Below, piece after piece: positions 56,075 to 64,000 of a DNA stretch of 64,000 bases; positions within the stretch are counted from its first letter, which is position 1; each line of letters starts with the position of its first letter. The translations under genes and the position numbers were made by a program. The stretch lies in contig JASJAR010000002.1 of the NCBI GenBank assembly GCA_030066905.1, positions 62,001-126,000 of the forward strand, written 5' to 3'. Source of the stretch: Paracoccaceae bacterium (lineage in GTDB: Bacteria > Pseudomonadota > Alphaproteobacteria > Rhodobacterales > Rhodobacteraceae). The notes under the pieces are model-generated. The model was not told where the DNA came from and did no database searches. It saw only the letters and a list, made by a program, of their open reading frames with translations.

Positions 56075-57144
56075 CCCCTCAACCCCCCATGCAGGGTCGG
56101 CACGTCGAGCCCCACGAAGCCGTAGTGCCTGAGCCACCGCAGATCGCTCTCGAAGAACGCCCTCAGATCCGGAATCCCGTATTTCAGCATCGCCAACCGG
56201 TCGATCCCGAGCCCGAAGGCGAAGCCCTGCCAGACCTCCGGGTCGACCCCGGCAGCCTGGAGCACATTGGGATGCACCATCCCCGACCCGCCCGCTTCGA
56301 GCCAGTCGTCGCCTTCGCCGAGCTTCAATTTTCCGCCCTCCCAGGAGCAGCGGAAATCGATCTCGGCGGAGGGTTCGGTGAACGGGAAATGGGAGGCACG
56401 GAAGCGCACCTCGATCTTTTCGACCTCGAAGAAGGCGGCGGCGAACTCCTCGAGAACCCATTTGAGGTTCGCCATCGAGATGTCGCGGTCGATGGCGAGC
56501 CCCTCGATCTGGTGGAACATCGGCGTGTGCGTCTGGTCGTAATCGGCCCGGAACACCCGGCCCGGGGCGATAATGCGAATGGGCGCGCCCTGCTCCTGCA
56601 TCGAGCGAATCTGCACAGGCGAGGTATGCGGGCGCAGGACGTTTGGCGGCCGGTCGTCGCCGTCGGCGCGCGCCATGTAGAATGTGTCCATCTCCGCCCG
56701 GGCCGAGTGGTGCCAGGGGATGTTGAGCGCGTCGAAAGAATGCCAGTCGGTCTCGATCTGCGGGCCCTCGGCGACCGAGAACCCGAGATCGGCGAAGATC
56801 GCCGAGACCTCCTCCATCACCTGCGGCACCGGGTGGACCGTGCCGCCCCGACGCGGCCGGGCCGGTAGCGTCACGTCGAGCCATTCCTCAGCGAGACGCG
56901 CGTCGAGAGCGGCATCCTCCAAAGCCGCCTTCTTCGCCGAAAGCGCCGCGTTGACCTCATCCTTCAACGCATTGAGCGCGGGACCGGCCACCTGGCGCTC
57001 CTCGGGGCTCATCTTGCCCAATTCGCGCATCTTAAGGCTGATCTCGCCCTTCTTGCCCACGGCTTCGACGCGCAGGCTTTCCAGGGCGGCCTCGTCCGCC
57101 GCCCCGGCGATCAGACCTAAGTACTTTTCCCTCAGATCGTCCAT
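56071..57144 (-). CDS. pheS: PheS, phenylalanyl-tRNA synthetase alpha subunit
   Basis: A 357-residue catalytic subunit. It has an N-terminal coiled coil, then [19 protein letters not shown], the motif 2 region [13 protein letters not shown] and [20 protein letters not shown], and motif 3 [15 protein letters not shown] near the end. Length is normal. The stop overlaps the GTG of the DUF2513 gene. Upstream is the terminator of the rpmI-rplT unit. Confidence 0.96.
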   Translation of the reverse strand: MDDLREKYLGLIAGAADEAALESLRVEAVGKKGEISLKMRELGKMSPEERQVAGPALNALKDEVNAALSAKKAALEDAALDARLAEEWLDVTLPARPRRGGTVHPVPQVMEEVSAIFADLGFSVAEGPQIETDWHSFDALNIPWHHSARAEMDTFYMARADGDDRPPNVLRPHTSPVQIRSMQEQGAPIRIIAPGRVFRADYDQTHTPMFHQIEGLAIDRDISMANLKWVLEEFAAAFFEVEKIEVRFRASHFPFTEPSAEIDFRCSWEGGKLKLGEGDDWLEAGGSGMVHPNVLQAAGVDPEVWQGFAFGLGIDRLAMLKYGIPDLRAFFESDLRWLRHYGFVGLDVPTLHGGLRG

Positions 57145-57197
57145 TCCGGACCCCCTTGGTTTGTTCTCGCCCTGCTAGCCAGTGGGGCCTTAAAGCG

Positions 57198-57238
57198 CAA
57201 GAAGCCGCGAGACCTCGAAAGGTCCGCGGCTTCTTCGA
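57198..57238 (-). terminator. Rho-independent terminator after rplT
   Basis: A long hairpin: GAAGCCGCG and GACCT pair with AGGTC and CGCGGCTTC around CGAA, then short T-runs on the minus strand. It lies about 25 bases beyond the rplT stop. Confidence 0.7.
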
Positions 57239-57262
57239 AAATCTCTCCCGGGATGGGAAGTG

Positions 57263-57625
57263 TTACGCGAGCGCGGCCTTCGCCTTATCGACGATGGCCC
57301 CGAACGCCTCTGGCTCATGCACGGCAAGATCGGCCAGCACCTTCCGGTCGACCTCGATGCCCGCCAGCGACAGCCCGTTGATGAAGCGCGAATAGGTCAG
57401 CGCTTCGTCATGGGCGCGCACGGCGGCGTTGATCCGCTGGATCCAGAGCGCGCGGAAGTTGCGCTTGCGGTTCTTGCGATCGCGCGTTGCGTATTGGTTG
57501 GCCTTGTCGACCGCCTGGCGGGCGACTTTGAAGGTGCTCTTGCGACGCCCGTAGTACCCCTTCGCCTGGTCGAGGACCTTCTTGTGACGAGCATGGGTGA
57601 CGGTTCCGCCTTTGGTTCTGGGCAT
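57263..57625 (-). CDS. rplT: RplT, 50S ribosomal protein L20
   Basis: A 120-residue 23S rRNA-binding protein. It starts [18 protein letters not shown] and has [19 protein letters not shown] and [16 protein letters not shown], all conserved in L20. It follows rpmI by 12 bases. In many bacteria L20 represses this operon; no leader structure was recognised here. Confidence 0.96.
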   Translation of the reverse strand: MPRTKGGTVTHARHKKVLDQAKGYYGRRKSTFKVARQAVDKANQYATRDRKNRKRNFRALWIQRINAAVRAHDEALTYSRFINGLSLAGIEVDRKVLADLAVHEPEAFGAIVDKAKAALA

Positions 57626-57637
57626 GGTGTCGTCTCC

Positions 57638-57838
57638 TCAGCGCGCGTAGGGCATGTATTTCTTGGCGAGCTTCTGGTCGGGCTCGGAGAGCACCGCCGT
57701 CCCGCGCGCATTGCGGATGAACTTGTTCGTCCGCTTGATCATTCCGTGCCGCTTGCCGGCCTGGGCGGCGACGACCTTGCCGGAGCCGGTCACCTTGAAG
57801 CGCTTCTTAGCACTCGATTTCGTCTTCATCTTGGGCAT
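57638..57838 (-). CDS. rpmI: RpmI, 50S ribosomal protein L35
   Basis: A 66-residue basic protein starting [20 protein letters not shown], with [18 protein letters not shown]. The start at MPKMKT is the family's; the frame continues upstream without similarity. It forms a two-gene unit with rplT. Confidence 0.96.
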   Translation of the reverse strand: MPKMKTKSSAKKRFKVTGSGKVVAAQAGKRHGMIKRTNKFIRNARGTAVLSEPDQKLAKKYMPYAR

Positions 57839-57957
57839 TTCCGTCTCCAAATTCCGGTTCGGTTTCCACGCGCCTCGGCATGCCACATTGGCCGGACGCG
57901 CCGCGAAGCCCGGGCTATAAGGTTGCCGCCGCTGTCGTGCAAGCCCTTATCTGGCGG

Positions 57958-58182
57958 TCAGTTGAAGGCGTCCCTCACGACGCGCACCATGATGCCCGGG
58001 ATCTCGTTAAACTCGTACCCGCCCGGCGTCATCGCGATGGCCGCGACGATCAGCGCCCCGCCGATACAGCCGAAGACAATGGCCGCCCGCGGCGATTGTC
58101 CTGCTGAGAAGGACCCCACGAGGGTCGGAAAAGCAAAGGCACCGATGACGATGCCGAGAAAAAGAAGAAGATCGGCGTCCAT
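57958..58182 (-). CDS. Small two-helix membrane protein downstream of pyk
   Basis: A 74-residue protein with two hydrophobic segments (LLLFLGIVIGAFAFPTLVGS and AAIVFGCIGGALIVAAIAM) and a short polar C-terminus. No function is known to me. It starts 33 bases after the pyk stop in the same direction, so it may be co-transcribed. Confidence 0.65.
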   Translation of the reverse strand: MDADLLLFLGIVIGAFAFPTLVGSFSAGQSPRAAIVFGCIGGALIVAAIAMTPGGYEFNEIPGIMVRVVRDAFN

Positions 58183-58215
58183 GGCCCCTCCTCCTGCCCC
58201 CCGGCGGCTGAAACG

Positions 58216-59661
58216 TTAGTCGGGATCGGTCGCGAAAATCAACCGTTCCTCGCAGGGGGCAACGCGAAGGATGTTGGTTGTGCCCGCCTTGTTGAAGGGC
58301 ACGCCTGCGGTGACGACGATCTGGTCGGTCTCGTCGGCGAAGCCGCCTTCGCGGGCCGCCCGCACGGCGTTGACGACGGCCTGCTTGAACCGGTGGAGCT
58401 CTGAGGTGATCTCGCAATAGGCGCCCCAGGTCAGAGCCAGCCGCCGGGCGGTGGCCATCAGCGGGGTCAGTGCAATGATAGGTACGTGGGGCCGTTCGCG
58501 GGCGACCAGAAGTGCGGTGTTGCCCGATTGGGTCGCACAGCAAATCGCCTTGATATCCGTGGTCTCGGCGATCTCGCGGGCGGCCGAGACGATGCCGTCG
58601 GCGACGGAATCCTTCTCGCCGCCGCGACTGGCGTTGATCACGTCGCGGTAGGTCGGGTCGCTTTCGACCTCGACCGCAACATCGTTCATCGTTGTCACGG
58701 CGTCGATCGGGTAGGAGCCGGCTGCACTTTCCGCCGAGAGCATTACCGCATCGGCGCCCTCATAGATCGCCGCCGCGACGTCGGAGACCTCGGCGCGGGT
58801 GGGCATCGGGCTGTCGATCATCGATTCGAGCATCTGCGTCGCCACGATCACCGGTTTCGCCGCCGCCCGGCATTTCCGCACCAGCCGCTTCTGGATCGGC
58901 GGGACGTTCTGGACGGGAAGTTCGACGCCTAGGTCGCCGCGCGCGACCATGATCCCGTCGGAGACGGCGAGGATGTCGTCGAACGCGCGCACGGCGGCCG
59001 GTTTTTCGATCTTCGACAGCACCGCAGCCCGGCCGGCCGCGAGCTTTCTCGCTTCGGTCACGTCATCGGCCCGCTGAACGAAGGACAGCGCCAGCCAGTC
59101 GACCCCCATCGAGCAGACAAATTCGAGGTCGGCCCGGTCCTTGTCGGAAAGGGCCGCTACGGGCAGGACCACGTCCGGCACATTGACGCCCTTCCGGTCG
59201 GAAATCGTGCCAGCGACGGTCACCGTGCAATCGGCGAAGTCGGGGCCGCACGCCTCGACCCTGAGGCGGATCTTGCCGTCGTTGACCAAAAGCGCAGCGC
59301 CGGGTTCGAGCGCGGCGAAGATCTCCTTGTGCGGCAGGGTCACCCGATTGGCGTCGCCGGGTTTGTCCTCGAGATCGAGCCGGAAGGCCTGCCCCTCCTC
59401 GAGCTCCTCGGCCCCGTTTGCAAAGGCGCCGACCCGGAGCTTCGGGCCCTGGAGGTCGGCGAGGATCGCGATCGGTCGCCCGGTCTCCTTCTCGATCTGG
59501 CGGATGATCCGGTGACGCACTGCAATGTCGTCATGGGAGCCGTGGGACATATTGAGCCGGAACACATCAGCCCCCGCATCGTAGAGCGCCTTGATGGTCT
59601 CGTAATCGCTCGATGCGGGACCGAGCGTGGCTACGATCTTGACCTTTCTCAGCCGTCGCAT
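58216..59661 (-). CDS. pyk: Pyk, pyruvate kinase
   Basis: A 481-residue glycolytic enzyme making pyruvate and ATP from phosphoenolpyruvate. It starts RRLRKVKIVATLGPASSD, has LNMSHGSHDDI, the catalytic VLSKIEKPAAV, MVARGDLGVE and DAVMLSAESAAGSYP. The C-terminal allosteric domain is present. Length is normal. It is divergent from the formylglutamate hydrolase gene. Confidence 0.96.
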   Translation of the reverse strand: MRRLRKVKIVATLGPASSDYETIKALYDAGADVFRLNMSHGSHDDIAVRHRIIRQIEKETGRPIAILADLQGPKLRVGAFANGAEELEEGQAFRLDLEDKPGDANRVTLPHKEIFAALEPGAALLVNDGKIRLRVEACGPDFADCTVTVAGTISDRKGVNVPDVVLPVAALSDKDRADLEFVCSMGVDWLALSFVQRADDVTEARKLAAGRAAVLSKIEKPAAVRAFDDILAVSDGIMVARGDLGVELPVQNVPPIQKRLVRKCRAAAKPVIVATQMLESMIDSPMPTRAEVSDVAAAIYEGADAVMLSAESAAGSYPIDAVTTMNDVAVEVESDPTYRDVINASRGGEKDSVADGIVSAAREIAETTDIKAICCATQSGNTALLVARERPHVPIIALTPLMATARRLALTWGAYCEITSELHRFKQAVVNAVRAAREGGFADETDQIVVTAGVPFNKAGTTNILRVAPCEERLIFATDPD

Positions 59662-59781
59662 GGGGGGTCGTCTCCGGGGTCCGTTAGCGCTAGCCTTCTA
59701 TGGAGCAATGTCGCCGGGGTGACAACTGGCGCTTCGCGGTGAACTCGCCTAAACAGCCTTCGGCGCCGACTTCACCGGATC

Positions 59782-60522
59782 ATGACAAACGAGCCTTTCA
59801 TCATTTTCGGTGCCGAACGCGCCGCGCGCTGGGTGGTGACCTGCGACCATGCCACCAACCGCGTGCCGGCCGAGATCGGCGGCGGCAATCTTGGTATCGA
59901 CGGGGCGGACATGGCCCGCCACATCGCCTACGACGTCGGCGCGGCCGGCGTCGCCATCGGGGTCGCGGAACGACTGGGGGCGCCGGCGGTGCTTTCGAAC
60001 TTTTCGCGCCTGGTGATCGACCCCAACCGGGGCGAGGACGACCCGACGCTGGTGATGCGGCTCTATGACGGCACGATCATCCCCGCCAATCGCAGCGTCG
60101 ACGCCGCGGAGGTCGCGCGCCGCCGCGACGCTTACACCCGGCCCTACCACCGGGCGCTCGCCGAAACCCTGGCCGCCCGCGACGATCCGATCCTCGTGGC
60201 CGTCCACTCCTTCACGCCGCAGTTCCGCGGCCGCGCGCCCCGGCCCTGGCATGTCTCGGTCCTTCACACGGACGACGCCCGTCTGGCCGTGCCGCTCCTG
60301 GCCCGGCTCCGGGGGCTACCGGGCACAGTCGTCGGCGCCAACGAACCCTATTCGGGGTCGCTGAAGGGCGACAGCATCGACCGTCACGCCACCGCCCATG
60401 GCCGCCTAAACGCGCTGATCGAGGTCCGCAACGATCTCATCGCAGACGACACCGGCCAAGACCTTTGGGCGGAACGCCTTGCCGCCTGCCTTGACGCGGC
60501 CCGCGCCGATGCCGATCTCTGA
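59782..60522 (+). CDS. N-formylglutamate amidohydrolase family protein
   Basis: A 246-residue hydrolase with the family blocks VVTCDHATNRVPAEIG, FSRLVIDPNRGEDDPTLV, VAVHSFTPQFRG and NEPYSGSL. Members hydrolyse N-formyl-L-glutamate (histidine degradation) or related N-acyl amino acids. No hut genes are in the window, so the substrate is uncertain. The DUF1244 gene follows at 20 bases. Confidence 0.86.
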   Translation: MTNEPFIIFGAERAARWVVTCDHATNRVPAEIGGGNLGIDGADMARHIAYDVGAAGVAIGVAERLGAPAVLSNFSRLVIDPNRGEDDPTLVMRLYDGTIIPANRSVDAAEVARRRDAYTRPYHRALAETLAARDDPILVAVHSFTPQFRGRAPRPWHVSVLHTDDARLAVPLLARLRGLPGTVVGANEPYSGSLKGDSIDRHATAHGRLNALIEVRNDLIADDTGQDLWAERLAACLDAARADADL

Positions 60523-60542
60523 TTGAAACGGGAGAGGAACCG

Positions 60543-60848
60543 ATGGACGAACAGACCCAGACCGAACTGGAAGCCGCCGCCTTCCGCCGCCTGCGCGCGC
60601 ACCTGATGAACGACCGGACGGATGTGCAGAATATCGACCTGATGAACCTTGCCGGGTTCTGCCGCAACTGCCTGGCGCGGTGGTATCAGGAAGCCGCCAA
60701 CGAACGCGGCATCGAGATGAGCAAAGAGGAAGGCCGCGCGGCGTTTTACGGGATGCCCTACGAGGCCTGGAAGGCCGAATTCCAGACCGAGGCGTCAGAC
60801 GACCAGAAAGACGCTTTCGAAGAGGCCCATAAGAACATGCCCGTCTGA
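60543..60848 (+). CDS. DUF1244 protein
   Basis: A 101-residue protein with FRRLRAHLMNDRTDVQNIDL, LAGFCRNCLARWYQEAA and GMPYEAWKAE, which are the conserved blocks of DUF1244 (two cysteines in CRNC). The family has a small helical fold and no known biochemical role. Probably co-transcribed with the upstream hydrolase. Confidence 0.88.
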   Translation: MDEQTQTELEAAAFRRLRAHLMNDRTDVQNIDLMNLAGFCRNCLARWYQEAANERGIEMSKEEGRAAFYGMPYEAWKAEFQTEASDDQKDAFEEAHKNMPV

Positions 60849-60855
60849 GGTGCGC

Positions 60856-60927
60856 GGGGCCCGCAAGGGGCCCCGAACCGCGCTCCGCGCGGGTGCCTTC
60901 GGCGAGAGTACTTTCGGAACAAAGAAG
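60856..60927 (+). repeat. Rhodobacteraceae-type intergenic double-hairpin repeat, copy after DUF1244
   Basis: GGGGCCC/GGGCCCC hairpin (60856-60874), CGCGCTCCGCGCG (60879-60891), then the tail GAGTACTTTCGGAACAAAGA. The layout is that of 35467-35525. It probably terminates the DUF1244 transcript. Confidence 0.6.
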
Positions 60928-61058
60928 ACCTGGATCCAGCCCCCGGTTGCGGCGGAAGCCACGAGCGGGGGCCTTCTCCGTTCACGGCCATCGGCTCTCC
61001 AGCCTGTACCGCAACGGGACGGTGGAGGATCGGAGTAAACGAAGCGTTATCAAACGCC

Positions 61059-61095
61059 CTTCTTTGTTCCAAAAATACCCAAATCCCCAGGGCCC
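61059..61095 (-). repeat. Inverted copy of the repeat tail, downstream of the transaminase gene
   Basis: On the minus strand GGGTATTTTTGGAACAAAGA continues to AG, sharing 12 bases (GGAACAAAGAAG) with 60916-60927 in opposite orientation. Together the two form a convergent terminator region. Confidence 0.6.
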
Positions 61096-61116
61096 AAGAC
61101 GCACCGCCGCCAGCGC

Positions 61117-61974
61117 TCAGAGCGCGACCTTTCGGCTCTCGTCGATGTAGATCTCTCTCAGCCGCATCGCGATGGGGCCCGGCGTCCCATCGCCCAAGAC
61201 CACACCGTCGATCTCCACCACCGGCATCACGAAGGAGGAGGCCGACGTGACGAATGCTTCGTCGGCCGCTTGCGCCTCCTCGACCGTGAACGCCCGTTCC
61301 TCCACCTTCATCTGGGCCTCGGCGGCGAACCGCAGCACGGCGGCACGGGTGATGCCGTGGAGGATCTCGGTGCCGAGATGACGGGTGACGATCTTGCCGT
61401 CCTTCACGATATAGGCGTTGTTCGACGTCCCTTCGGTGACATGCCCGTCCTCGACCATCCAAGCATCGTCGGCGCCCGCGGCCTTGGCAGCCATCTTGCC
61501 CATGGACGGGTAGAGAAGCTGCACCGTCTTGATGTCGCGCCGCCCCCAGCGGAGGTCGTCCACGGTGACGATCCGCCAGCCCTTCGCAGCGATTTCCGGG
61601 CCGGTCAGGGTTTTGGCCTGGGGAAACAGAACGACGGTGCCCGGCACCTCCTCGGACGGAAAGGCGAAGTCGCGGTCTGCCGGTGCCCCGCGGGTGATCT
61701 GGAGATAGATCATGCCCTCTTCGAGCCCGTTCCGGGCGACAAGCTGCCGGTGCACCTCCAGAAGCGCGTCGCGGCCGATGGGCGGGGTCATGTCGAGTTC
61801 GCCGAGCGAGCGTTCGAGCCGCCGTGCATGCCCATCGAAGTCGATCAGCTTGCCGCCCAGCACGCTGGTGACCTCGTAGACCCCGTCGGCGAAAAGAAAC
61901 CCGCGGTCGAAGATCGATACCTTGGCCTCGGTCTCCGGCAGGTACTCACCATTGACGTAGACGATGCGCGACAT
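61117..61974 (-). CDS. D-amino-acid transaminase-like protein (fold-type IV PLP)
   Basis: A 285-residue enzyme of the branched-chain/D-amino-acid aminotransferase class. It starts RIVYVNGEYLPE, FDRGFLFADGVYEV is characteristic of D-amino-acid transaminases, and the PLP lysine is Lys149 in DIKTVQLLY. VTEGTSNNAYIV also fits. It would interconvert D-Ala and D-Glu or similar. It lies 8 bases after the epimerase-type gene in the same direction. Confidence 0.85.
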   Translation of the reverse strand: MSRIVYVNGEYLPETEAKVSIFDRGFLFADGVYEVTSVLGGKLIDFDGHARRLERSLGELDMTPPIGRDALLEVHRQLVARNGLEEGMIYLQITRGAPADRDFAFPSEEVPGTVVLFPQAKTLTGPEIAAKGWRIVTVDDLRWGRRDIKTVQLLYPSMGKMAAKAAGADDAWMVEDGHVTEGTSNNAYIVKDGKIVTRHLGTEILHGITRAAVLRFAAEAQMKVEERAFTVEEAQAADEAFVTSASSFVMPVVEIDGVVLGDGTPGPIAMRLREIYIDESRKVAL

Positions 61975-61982
61975 GGCCTCTC

Positions 61983-62948
61983 CTAGCCCCAGAGTTCCGC
62001 GTCCGGCGGGTGGACGGTGGACCCTTCGTAGCGAAGGGGATGGGCGCGGTCTTCGGCCAGAAGAAGGGGGCCGTCAAGGTCCACCACATCGGCGCCCTGG
62101 GCGAGGAGCAGCGCGGGTGCCATGGCAAGCGAAGAGCCAACCATGCAGCCCACCATCACCCCGAAGCCCTCGGCCCGTGCGGCGTCGCGAAGGGCGAGCG
62201 CTTCGGTGAGGCCGCCGGCCTTGTCGAGTTTAATGTTCACCATGTCATAACGCCCGACGAGCCCGCCAAGGCTCCCCCGGTCGTGACAGCTTTCGTCGGC
62301 GCAGACGGGAACCGGCCGCGGCAGGCCGGCAAGCGCACTATCCTCGCCCGCCGGCACAGGTTGTTCGACAAGCGCCACGCCGAGCCGCTCGAGATGCGGC
62401 GCGAGTTCGGCATAGATCTCCGCGGTCCAGCCCTCGTTGGCATCGACGATGAACCGGGCCGCCGGTGCTCCCCGCCGCACGGCCTCAAGCCGCGGTATGT
62501 CGTCGGGCGTGCCGAGCTTGATCTTCAGGATTGGCCGATGCGCCTCGCGGCGGGCTGCGGTTTCCATCTCGTCGGGCGAGCCCAACGACACCGTAAACGC
62601 GGTTGTGACGGGCTTTGGGCGCGGCAGACCGGCAAGGCGCCAGACCGGCGCGCCGCTGCGCTTTGCATGAACGTCCCACAACGCGCAGTCCACCGCATTG
62701 CGTGCTGCGCCGGGCGGCAAGGCATCCTGCAAGTCGTGCCGGCCGATCCCGTCCGGCAGACCCGCAATCGCCGTCGAGACGCTGTCGGGCGTTTCCACGT
62801 AGTGGGCATAGGGCACGCATTCGCCCTGCCCCATCGCTCCGTCGGCGAACGCCCGCACCGTTATCACATCCGCATGGGTTTTCGACCCGCGCGCGATGGT
62901 GAACGGCTCCGCGAGGGCGAAGCTGTCATTGGTCACGCTGATCGGCAT
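61983..62948 (-). CDS. Enolase-superfamily epimerase (L-Ala-D/L-Glu dipeptide epimerase or DgcA type)
   Basis: A 321-residue enzyme of the muconate-lactonizing/dipeptide epimerase group. The KxK base pair is in PILKIKLG, metal ligands in FIVDANEGW and CADESCHDR, and the second base in NIKLDKAGGL. Relatives epimerise L-Ala-D-Glu from peptidoglycan or racemise N-acetyl-glutamate (DgcA). No DgcN partner is in the window. With the transaminase downstream it suggests D-glutamate or murein-peptide use. The start at MPISVTND is favoured. Confidence 0.83.
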   Translation of the reverse strand: MPISVTNDSFALAEPFTIARGSKTHADVITVRAFADGAMGQGECVPYAHYVETPDSVSTAIAGLPDGIGRHDLQDALPPGAARNAVDCALWDVHAKRSGAPVWRLAGLPRPKPVTTAFTVSLGSPDEMETAARREAHRPILKIKLGTPDDIPRLEAVRRGAPAARFIVDANEGWTAEIYAELAPHLERLGVALVEQPVPAGEDSALAGLPRPVPVCADESCHDRGSLGGLVGRYDMVNIKLDKAGGLTEALALRDAARAEGFGVMVGCMVGSSLAMAPALLLAQGADVVDLDGPLLLAEDRAHPLRYEGSTVHPPDAELWG

Positions 62949-63166
62949 CGGCCCTCCCTGGCGAATGCGTTCGAGCCTAGACGCCCCTGACCGAGGCGAC
63001 CAGCGTGGCGAACTTCGGCGCCGCGCGCCGACGGCGCGGCAGGGGCGTCGCAAACCAACCTGAGGAGCTCCTGGTGGCTTTTCTGCATCTGCAAAATCCG
63101 CTTGCACGGTCTAGCGCAATTTCCTAACGCTGCGCAGGTCAGAAACGAAACATCCTTGCGAGCACC

Positions 63167-64000
63167 ATGTCCTTCCGCGTCCAACCCAGCCCGCCGGCCC
63201 GCCCCAACCGCTGCCAGCTTTTTGGCCCCGGATCGCGGCCGGCGATCTTTCCCAAGATGGCGGCCTCGGATGCGGATGTGATCAACCTCGATCTCGAGGA
63301 CTCGGTCGCTCCGGCAGACAAGGCCGAGGCGCGGGCGAACGTCATCGCCGCAACGAAGGAGATCGACTGGGGCAGGAAGACCCTCAGCGTGCGGATCAAC
63401 GGGCTCGACACGCCTTACTGGTACCGCGACGTCGTCGACCTCCTCGAACAATGTGGCGAGCGGCTTGACCAGATCATGATCCCGAAAGTCGGCAACGCGG
63501 GCGACATCTACGCCGTCGACGCCCTGGTGACGTCGGTCGAGGCAGCGATGGGGCGGCAAAAACCGATCGCGCTTGAGGTCATCATCGAAACCGCCGCAGG
63601 CATCGCCCATGTCGAGGAGATCGCGGCCGCCTCTCCCCGGCTGGCGGCCATGAGCCTCGGGGCGGCGGATTTTGCGGCTTCGATGGGGATGCAGACGACT
63701 GGCATCGGCGGGACCCAGGAAAATTACTATATGGCGCGGGCCGGCGAGAAGTACTGGTCCGACCCGTGGCATTGGGCGCAGGCCGCCATCGTGGCCGCCT
63801 GCCGCACACACGGGGTTCTGCCCGTGGACGGACCGTTCGGCGATTTCTCCGACGAGGACGGCTTCCGCGCTCAGGCCCTGCGCTCGGCCACGCTGGGGAT
63901 GGTCGGCAAATGGGCGATCCATCCGTCCCAGGTAGCGCTGGCAAACGAGGTCTTCACCCCCTCCGAAGCAGCGGTAACCGAGGCGCGGGAGATACTCGCG
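63167..64000 (+). CDS. mcl1: L-malyl-CoA/beta-methylmalyl-CoA lyase (5' part)
   Basis: A protein of the HpcH/HpaI family running off the window after 278 codons. The start MSFRVQPSPPARPNRCQLFG and SRPAIFPKMAASDADVINLD are those of Rhodobacter Mcl1; LEDSVAP and LEVIIETAAGI hold metal-binding and catalytic residues. Mcl1 splits beta-methylmalyl-CoA and joins or splits malyl-CoA in the ethylmalonyl-CoA pathway of acetate assimilation. It is divergent from the epimerase gene. Confidence 0.92.
   Translation, partial: MSFRVQPSPPARPNRCQLFGPGSRPAIFPKMAASDADVINLDLEDSVAPADKAEARANVIAATKEIDWGRKTLSVRINGLDTPYWYRDVVDLLEQCGERLDQIMIPKVGNAGDIYAVDALVTSVEAAMGRQKPIALEVIIETAAGIAHVEEIAAASPRLAAMSLGAADFAASMGMQTTGIGGTQENYYMARAGEKYWSDPWHWAQAAIVAACRTHGVLPVDGPFGDFSDEDGFRAQALRSATLGMVGKWAIHPSQVALANEVFTPSEAAVTEAREILA

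Noticed and set aside
1..64000. CRISPR array, prophage, insertion sequence or secondary-metabolite cluster
   Set aside because: No regularly spaced repeats, transposase, integrase, phage structural genes or biosynthetic megasynthases were visible on either strand.

Overview
The window is GC-rich, densely coding chromosomal DNA from an alphaproteobacterium. It very probably comes from a Rhodobacteraceae (Rhodobacter/Roseobacter group). The main evidence is the block ccoG-ccoH-ccoI-ccoS / ccoNOQP / uspA / fnrL / hemN, which reproduces the rdxBHIS-ccoNOQP-fnrL-hemZ region known from Rhodobacter. Other support comes from an alphaproteobacterial trcR (DUF1013) gene, a COQ9-family gene, an mcl1-type malyl-CoA lyase and Rhodobacteraceae-style intergenic repeats. 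There is no prophage, insertion sequence, CRISPR array or rRNA operon; the content is mostly housekeeping.

Layout. 1-740: the 3' end of rtcR and a tRNA-Met. 793-4698: the ybbA-ybbP exporter with tesA divergent. 4722-15921: the microaerobic respiration island, made of cbb3 oxidase structural genes, assembly genes, a tandem universal stress protein, the oxygen regulator FnrL and oxygen-independent HemN. Four FNR-type boxes (TTGAT/C-N4-NTCAA) lie in its control regions. 15928-19283: haem genes hemC, hemE and the oxygen-dependent hemF. 19378-23872: an SDR protein lacking the catalytic lysine, an RsmC-like methyltransferase, clpS, a D,D-carboxypeptidase with a likely SPOR domain and a small membrane protein. 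24107-30228: a yejABEF peptide importer carrying an extra small membrane gene. 30400-33298: a membrane cytochrome c, pheA, an SRPBCC protein and nudC. 33481-38419: a CpdB-type nucleotidase and a NitT/TauT-type ABC importer of unknown substrate. 38463-41672: SRP RNA, rsgA, and a small membrane protein overlapping an ankyrin-repeat gene. 41877-46933: dnaX-ybaB-recR-nudix, trcR, a COQ9-family gene and rpsU. 47130-52785: an EamA transporter, OsmC, an Lrp regulator with ald, mscL, GST, YtoQ and DUF2161. 52957-59661: pheT, a DUF2513 gene coupled to pheS, rplT, rpmI and pyk. 59782-64000: N-formylglutamate amidohydrolase, DUF1244, a D-amino-acid transaminase with a dipeptide-epimerase-type gene, and the 5' part of mcl1.

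How it works together. FnrL probably senses oxygen through an Fe-S cluster and acts at the four boxes to control the high-affinity cbb3 oxidase, its copper and haem maturation genes, a stress protein and anaerobic haem synthesis. HemF covers the same coproporphyrinogen step when oxygen is present.

I found no clearly new multi-gene system. The best candidates for undescribed biology are small: the DUF2513 gene coupled to pheS, the membrane protein inserted between yejE and yejF, the lysine-less SDR protein, a GTTAC palindrome upstream of the D,D-carboxypeptidase, and two families of dispersed intergenic repeats.
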